DNA from: Phoronis australis
Lineage: Eukaryota; Phoronida; Phoronidae
NCBI GenBank assembly: GCA_002633005.1
Contig: NMRA01000355.1
Location: forward strand, 270,310-332,309
DNA: 62,000 nt
Direction of reading: 5' to 3'
The notes beneath the pieces are model-generated. The model made no database searches, had not been told where the DNA came from, and saw only the letters and a program-made list of their open reading frames with translations. Below are positions 56,400-62,000 of this stretch, one piece after another. The stretch's first letter is position 1; each line of letters opens with the position of its first letter. A program made the position numbers and the translations under genes.

Positions 56400-58560
56400 A
56401 TGCTGTTATCTAGACCGTTCTCGGTTTCACCACCACATTGATGTTGATTATCGGTTTCCTGCTCACAGGGAGGATCATTTAAGTTTACACGTAATTCGCT
56501 AAAAGTCTTATCTGGTTGTCGTCAGTCTTGCGCATCTGAGTTAAACAGGGCTTAAGGTGGTCCACGTGAACCGTAATCAAGGGTCCCGATCTCTCAGCTT
56601 GAATTTTATACAAAAATTCGTTTATCTTTTTAGTAACGAGATAGGGCCCTCTCCAACCCAACCCTAATTTCTGATCTGCAGTAGGTGGATACCAACGAAA
56701 GACCAAATCACCCTCTTTAAACGCTCTGAGTTTAATTTAAGAACCGTAATATGACTTGTCTGGACGCACTTGCTTTTAGTTTGTCACGAGTAAACTCGTG
56801 TGTAAAATGCAATGTGGACTTTAACCAATCTACGTAAATCGTCAAACACGGTACGTCTGTCTCATAATGTCGGGAATCATTGGGGTTTTCCAGCATGACG
56901 TCAATGGGAAGCGACATCTCGTGTCCGTGACCCTGTACTGTCATGCACCGTGGAACGGTACGCCAACATTATGTAAGGCAGGAGATCGTCCCAATCTTGG
57001 TGGTTCTCGTTGACAAACATGACAAGCATTTGCTGGACTGTTCGGTTAAATCTCTTGACCATGTCTGTATGGCGTACTGGTTTTCGAGATTTCGAGCAAG
57101 AATTGAGACATAAGTTCACTCTCAAGTTCTCTTCCTTGATGTTACGTATGAATTTGGGGGTACCAAATCGACAAATAACTTTCTTTAACGAGAGTGTCAG
57201 CAACAGCGTAGGCGGCCGTATGGTCAGAGAGGCTGAAAGTTTCTGTCCACTTGCTGAAGTAGTCGCCAACTACAATAATGTACTTGTTTCCGTTTTCTGT
57301 CTCAGGTAATGGCCCCAAGATATGGATGGCAACTCGTTGTAAGGGAGCACCCACTCTGCTTTGCTCTAGAGGGGCCGTCCACGCCGTGGTCCAGGTTTGC
57401 GGCGTGCGTACATGTCGCATTTGCGACACCACCATGTGACATCACCAAGTAGACCTGGACAATAGTAGCGGGACCTCACAACTTCCAGGGTTCTCTCTCT
57501 TCCGAGATGACCGGCCTTCCTGTTACCGTGTAGGGTTTTCAATATCTCGGAACCTAACGTCTGAGGTACGACCAGCACCCAACGCTCTCCGTTCCCACAA
57601 TCGTCGATCCATCAGCGATATAGTAAACTGTTGCGTATTTCAAGTAAATTCCATTCGCTGAATAGCCTCTTCGCCTGATTGCTATTTTCAGCAATGACAT
57701 CAGGGCTAGGCTTGTTAGGGTATACCCTAAGAAGTCGAACGACGGGGCCAACAGCACAAGTGCTCCTGCACCCTTGCAAGCTCGTCAGGATTCCACCGTT
57801 GGCAACCACACATTCGGATCTGTATCATTTTGACGTGTCGTTCGTCGCTTGTTGGTGGGCCTCAGCGCAGATACCAAGCTGGAGCCGGCACACTGGGTGC
57901 AATCGCCCCGTTGACATCTCCTTCGTGGTTTGCGGGACGGCCCGTCGACGTTTCCATGTAAGGAGCCTTTGCGATGCTCAGTTTCAAAATCATATGCATC
58001 TATAGAGTCGCTATCCAGCGTGCAACAATGTCGGTACGTTCTTTAAACTTTCTAAGCCAGCATAGAGAACTGTGGTCAGTTTTGACAAAGAATTTCCTGC
58101 CCCACAGGTAATGGCGGGAACACTTTACGAAAGTGACAACAGCTAAAAGATCTTTGTATGTGGTGCATTATCTCCCTTGGGTTTGGGATAGGGTGTTACT
58201 GGCATATGCAATTACTTTTTCTTCACCGTCTTACACCCGTGACAGAACGCCTGAGATACCACAGCCAGACGCCAGGGCGTTCTTGAGACTGTCAAACTGA
58301 AGCATAATCACAAGCACTGCTCCACACAAATCTGTGATTTTTACGTGTCAGTGCAGTGAGCGGGGCGGCGATACTAGAAAAGTCGAGGATGAAGCGCCGA
58401 TAGTACGAAGCTAGACCAAGAAAGCTCCTGACGTCTGTGACGTTCGTGGGGCGTGGCCAGCAACGCACAGCTTCATCTTTATCTGGATCGCAAGAGATAC
58501 CGAAAGTCGAGNTTCTTGAGACTGTCAAAAGCATGTTCAAAAGCACTGTCCCACACAAAT
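56400..58560 (-). pseudogene. Broken Ty3/Gypsy pol (RT end, RNase H, integrase)
   Basis: In minus-strand order the pieces are as follows. The end of reverse transcriptase and connection lies at 58290-58500 (VRSFLGLASYYRRFI). RNase H is at about 57990-58290 (RHYLWGRKFF, KTDHSSLCWL). The integrase HHCC zinc-binding module is at 57366-57578 (H..H then CRKC), and the integrase core at 56950-57400 (LGPLPETENGNKYIIVV, WDDLLPYIMLAYRSTVHDS). The C-terminal domain is at 56485-56706 (LGWRGPYLVTKK, VHVDHLKPC). Frameshifts and stops separate them. At the three DDE positions the core shows H (AIHILGP), a degraded segment and K (MVKRFNR), so integration activity is lost. Protease, most of RT and gag are missing. 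Confidence 0.88.
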
Positions 58561-58742
58561 CTGTGATTTTTACGTGTCAGTGCTGTGAGCAGGGTGGCGA
58601 TACTGAAAAAGTCAAGGATAACGCGCCGATAGTACGAAGCTAGACCGAGAAAGCTCCTGAACCTGTCTGTGACGTTCGTTGGGCGTGGTCAGCAACGCAC
58701 AACTTCAACTTCATTGGATCTCAAGAGACACCGGAAGTCGAG
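58290..58742 (-). repeat. Near-duplicate RT segments flanking an N
   Basis: About 220 bp at 58284-58511 and at 58513-58742 are the same reverse-transcriptase segment at high but imperfect identity, in the same orientation, separated by a single N at 58512. This could be a tandem duplication in the element. It may instead be two alleles or two element copies joined by the assembler. Confidence 0.8.
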
Positions 58743-60990
58743 ACCTAATGACCAAGGAACTTGATTTTCCGTTGGAAAACACAACATTTGGAATGTTTCA
58801 ATCGGAAGCGGGCTTCAACAATATACTTGATTATGAGAACCTTCATAAGTTCCCGTCTAACTCCCGACCCCCAAAGCATGCCCACATTTAACAGTAGTGA
58901 GAAAAACAAACTGCACATGACTCTTCTGCTAGTCTTGAGTTACGGCAATAGATGGCGATAAAGTGTAAGTTGTATTTTTTCACTGCGCGATGTCCAAATA
59001 TTCAAACTTAACACTAACAACTGACGTCATGATGATGACACTTGTTTAAATTTTATCTGGACACAAACTTCACAAAATGGTCCCAAAACTTATTTATTCT
59101 TAAGTAGGCCTAATACATGTAGGTATGGGAAAGTGTCGCACCCGGTCGGCACCCCAGTACGGTATCAACTCGATGACATAAAACACCACTGACTTTCTTA
59201 TAAAAAATTCTTGTAAATCAGTATTAAATAGCGACTTGAACCACGTTGCGTTGTGAAAAGTGTAGGGCTTCATTAATATATCATTTAGTTTCTGTTCGCG
59301 GGCGGCTCCACTCAGTGGCTCACTTAGTTTCATCAATATTTGAGAAATGTCAACATCGTATTTTAAGCAAAAACTTACATTTTACCCTCCTTTCTTCAAT
59401 TTCAGAAAATAATTTAACTTCATTGTGTTTATTGCAAGTAACCGGTCATTCTCTCCCGCTGGCTTGTTTGGTTCTTGAGAATACAAATCATCTTGAATGA
59501 CCGCAAACAGGGCCATTCTTGACGTTTTTTCGCCATGTTCACTTCAAATTGATTGCTTCCTCGCAAACAGCTTCTTCTTCTCTTTGGAACAGCACACTAC
59601 AAAATACCGTTTTCCCTAACTTTTTGTACGGCATACATGTAGTTTTCAGTTCTTTTCACACTTCCACCACTCACAGCACACCTCCCGGTGTCCCACTCCG
59701 CCATCTTGCCATTCGCTGCAATGGTTATCGGCCATATTGAATCGGCAAGTCCTAATAAATGCCTTTTACAATGAGTGTGATGCATCAAACTATGGGTTTT
59801 CAGGTATGATAAAATCGATTTTGATGCTATTTTTGTGATTGGAGGTCAAGTTCACGCGAAAAGGTCAAGGTCATATTATGCCGCACATGTTCCATTGGAA
59901 ATATAGTGAGCTCAAATACTTCAGAGCATCTTTACACATAAATTCAGACTAGTTTTGGAGTATTTGAGGGAAAACGCGCGTATGGCAAAATGAATAATCG
60001 ATAAATCTAAGATGGCCGCCAACCGCCATAGTGGAATTGTAAGTGCCTATGTCAATATATTAGGTTCTGTTGCACTAGAACCTCATTTTAAGCACTATTT
60101 TCGTGATTGGATGTCAAGGTTATGTTTAAATGTTGAATTTTGCAAATGTGTGATGACCTGAACACACAAAAACGTCAGTTGCAATGGATTACCAGCAAAC
60201 AAGTTACTTCTATTTCAGTTTCATTTTTATTACACCTTCACGAACATTGTTTGCTACAATCAAATGTTTATTAAAGAGTTATAGCAAGTTAAGCAGAATA
60301 TTTTCCGTAAAAAGGTTTTCTTAGAACATTAAATAAAAGAGAAAGCGTGTCAAATGTGGTTCCTCGTGGAGCGATCTTGCTTTCTGAGTGAAAATGCCAG
60401 AGTCGAGTCTTCTTGATTCATTACTATTATTATGAGATTAGCTTACAGGGTAATGGCATTTCACAAAAGGCAACAACAAAAGCCTCGAGTGTTATAGTAA
60501 CCAACAACTCAATCATTTCTCAATCGCTGGCATTCTGACAATGTGACTGTGTCCATACACTTGCACGCATCAGCACACTGGAGTCCAACTTGTCGACAAC
60601 CTAAGCGCACGCTGGAACAAACCAATTGATGCATCTATATGTTATTAGTTCTATGCAGGATTCCGGAATTGGTGCTAGCATCATCAACAAAGGTGTTGTG
60701 TGCTCGCCTACAAATGTCCAACCAGAATGAGCGATGTCTGGGAGTTTCTGAGTGCTCTTGTCTGCCACCAGAATTTTCTAGTTAGGTTAATCCCTTGATA
60801 TATCATCGTGATGAACACTTCAAAGTGTTCTTGAACCTTTGTGACTCCAAAAGAACAACCATATCTTCAAACACAGCACTGAAAAGGGGGCTATACCCCC
60901 AGCCCCCTATGGTGCGCCGCCTATGTTCACTTGCGCAGACTGTGATTCGTTTTTTCGTCCTTGTATGTTACCTTAATTGCTGACATATAC
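58743..60990. other. Non-coding stretch with short dispersed repeats
   Basis: No gene is supported. Two similar phrases, CTATTTTTGTGATTGGAGGT (59826) and CTATTTTCGTGATTGGATGT (60098), lie about 270 bp apart. AAGATGGCGGAG (minus, 59707-59696) and AAGATGGCCGCC (plus, about 60009) resemble YY1 sites at start codons, each followed by a GT donor. The flanking AGGTCAAGGTCA-type words suggest a dispersed repeat instead of genes. The minus frame at 59100-59336 is unassigned. Confidence 0.35.
60870..60925. repeat. Third copy of the GCGCACCAT/GGCGGCGCA repeat
   Basis: AGCACTGAAAAGGGGGCTA, then CCCCCAGCCCCC, then TATGGTGCGCCGCCTATG match the two blocks at 31525-31675. Confidence 0.55.
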
Positions 60991-60994
60991 ACAT

Positions 60995-61919
60995 AGTGGA
61001 CATCGATTTTCGAAAAGGTATTAACACCAACAGGTTGCGCGGCAAACCAAAGATCAGACTTCGTTGCGTTCCAGTTTGGTATGGATGTAAAATAGTGCAT
61101 CTTCTGTCATCATTTTCGCAGGCCTGTTTCGCTTATATTTTTGTAGGCTTCAATGGGGAAGTTTTACGGATCCTATGGAGTGGCGAAAATCTTCGGACTA
61201 CGGTCTCACTTGACTTTTTCGTGTGTTTTTTTTTGTGGTTCTTTCATTAAACTCCAAGTATTCGCCGGTGTCTAGACGATGTATGTACGATGTCACCCCA
61301 CCTCAACTTTCTGTTTTCATCGCCATCCCGAAAGCTGAACATCGTAGTGTTGTTTAACCAGATTTGATTTAGGAGTTCACGTGGAGTGGGTGATCAGTTC
61401 CCGATCCCTTTCTTCTTTAGGATATTTTCCTCCATGTGGCTTAGCATTTCTGCCTTTCTTGGCAGATTTCCTTTACCAACTTCTTTTAGTTGTTTTCGTT
61501 TCGCTATGAGGGCCAGTTCCCGGGATGAGACAAACTGCCTATCAGCAATTACGGGAGAATTTCTTTTTGTTTTCTTTGATGTGTCTATCGAGCGATCTCT
61601 GAATGCAGGTCAGTGTGTCGGGCTTGTACTCGCTGCCATCCAATTTTCGCACAGTTCGACGTAGAAACTTCCCAGAAGAGAGTCGAACTCCTTTTCTGCT
61701 ATGTCTTCAATCCTAATATCTTTGCTTCTGGTATCCATTGATGGAATGTTGCCACATCACTCTTGTTTTTTTTTTACCGTATTTGCATTCCTATTAGAAA
61801 CAACAAAATCCATAACATCCTCGTCTGTCACAGTTGGGCCATATCTGTTTGTTAATTTTGGTCTCATCCTCGCTAGACTCGTCAAAGTGTATGTCCAAGT
61901 GTAGGTCTAATGTTGCCAT
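60995..61919 (-). pseudogene. Decayed Crypton-type tyrosine recombinase (DUF3504-like)
   Basis: On the minus strand a frame starts at 61919 (MATLDLHLDIHFDESSEDE). After frameshifts it passes through DIRIEDIAEKEFDSLLGSFY, LTCIQRSIDRHIKENKKKF and RQFVSSRELALIAKRKQLKE, then RKAEMLSHMEENILKKKGIG. It continues into RDGDENRKLRWGD, GEYLEFNERTT and SDLWFAAQPVGVNTFSKI. Order and motifs match the Crypton-derived region shared by KCTD1, QRICH1 and ZMYM proteins of vertebrates and by many uncharacterised invertebrate proteins. At least three frameshifts and several in-frame stops show it is dead. It lies at the window edge but its start appears to be included. Confidence 0.8.
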
Positions 61920-62000
61920 CGCGAAATAAGCAGATAACAGCGATAGATCATTGGGATAGTTGAGCGAGGAACGCTGCTAGCAGACGATTGTGTCAATAAA

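Noticed and set aside
59669-60040. Bidirectional promoter with YY1-type start codons on both strands
   Set aside because: Two AAGATGGC words with following donors are tempting. The flanking AGGTCAAGGTCA-type phrases recur and no downstream exons were found, so a dispersed repeat is more likely.

Overview
This window looks like nuclear DNA from a metazoan, probably a marine invertebrate. It is AT-rich and rich in TACATGTA-type words. Genes are split by 0.2-3.8 kb introns with GT..AG borders, and transposon debris is dense. A clear centromere protein H gene places it in an animal that keeps the vertebrate-like CCAN kinetochore. I cannot name the species; amphioxus, a hemichordate or a lophotrochozoan would all fit. 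No bacterial gene organisation, rRNA, functional tRNA or CRISPR is seen, and most long open frames here are chance or repeat-derived.

Layout. From 1 to about 20 kb there is mostly intergenic or intronic sequence with small DNA-transposon relics. These include hAT-like MITEs (one with a perfect 8-bp target duplication), palindromic elements, a 22-bp minisatellite and a tRNA-like SINE head, plus two possible orphan exons at 13.6 and 15.0 kb. A foldback element lies at 20.05-20.48 kb. CENPH (minus strand, 31099 to 23893, seven coding exons, 262 aa) is followed rightward by a TIR element at 32.6-33.4 kb. Next comes a second reconstructed gene (plus strand, 34154 to 42010, seven coding exons, 350 aa). 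It encodes a four-helix membrane protein that I do not recognise. The two genes are transcribed away from each other across about 3 kb.

From 45.8 to 48.5 kb lies a satellite-like array of about 67-bp units with a higher-order period near 0.94 kb, followed by an older decayed repeat tract. At 52.3-53.0 kb there is a degenerate Ty3/Gypsy integrase fragment. At 55.1-58.7 kb there is a larger 5'-truncated Ty3/Gypsy element on the minus strand. It has an LTR, broken RT/RNase H/integrase, and an uninterrupted extra ORF with Cys/His clusters between integrase and LTR. The right edge (61.0-61.9 kb) holds a decayed Crypton-type tyrosine recombinase with the DUF3504-like region.

The genes do not form an obvious functional cluster. 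The most solid results are the CENPH gene model, the novel membrane-protein gene model, the zinc-finger-like ORF in the Gypsy element, the Crypton relic and the satellite. Both gene models rest on splice phases that sum exactly to multiples of three.
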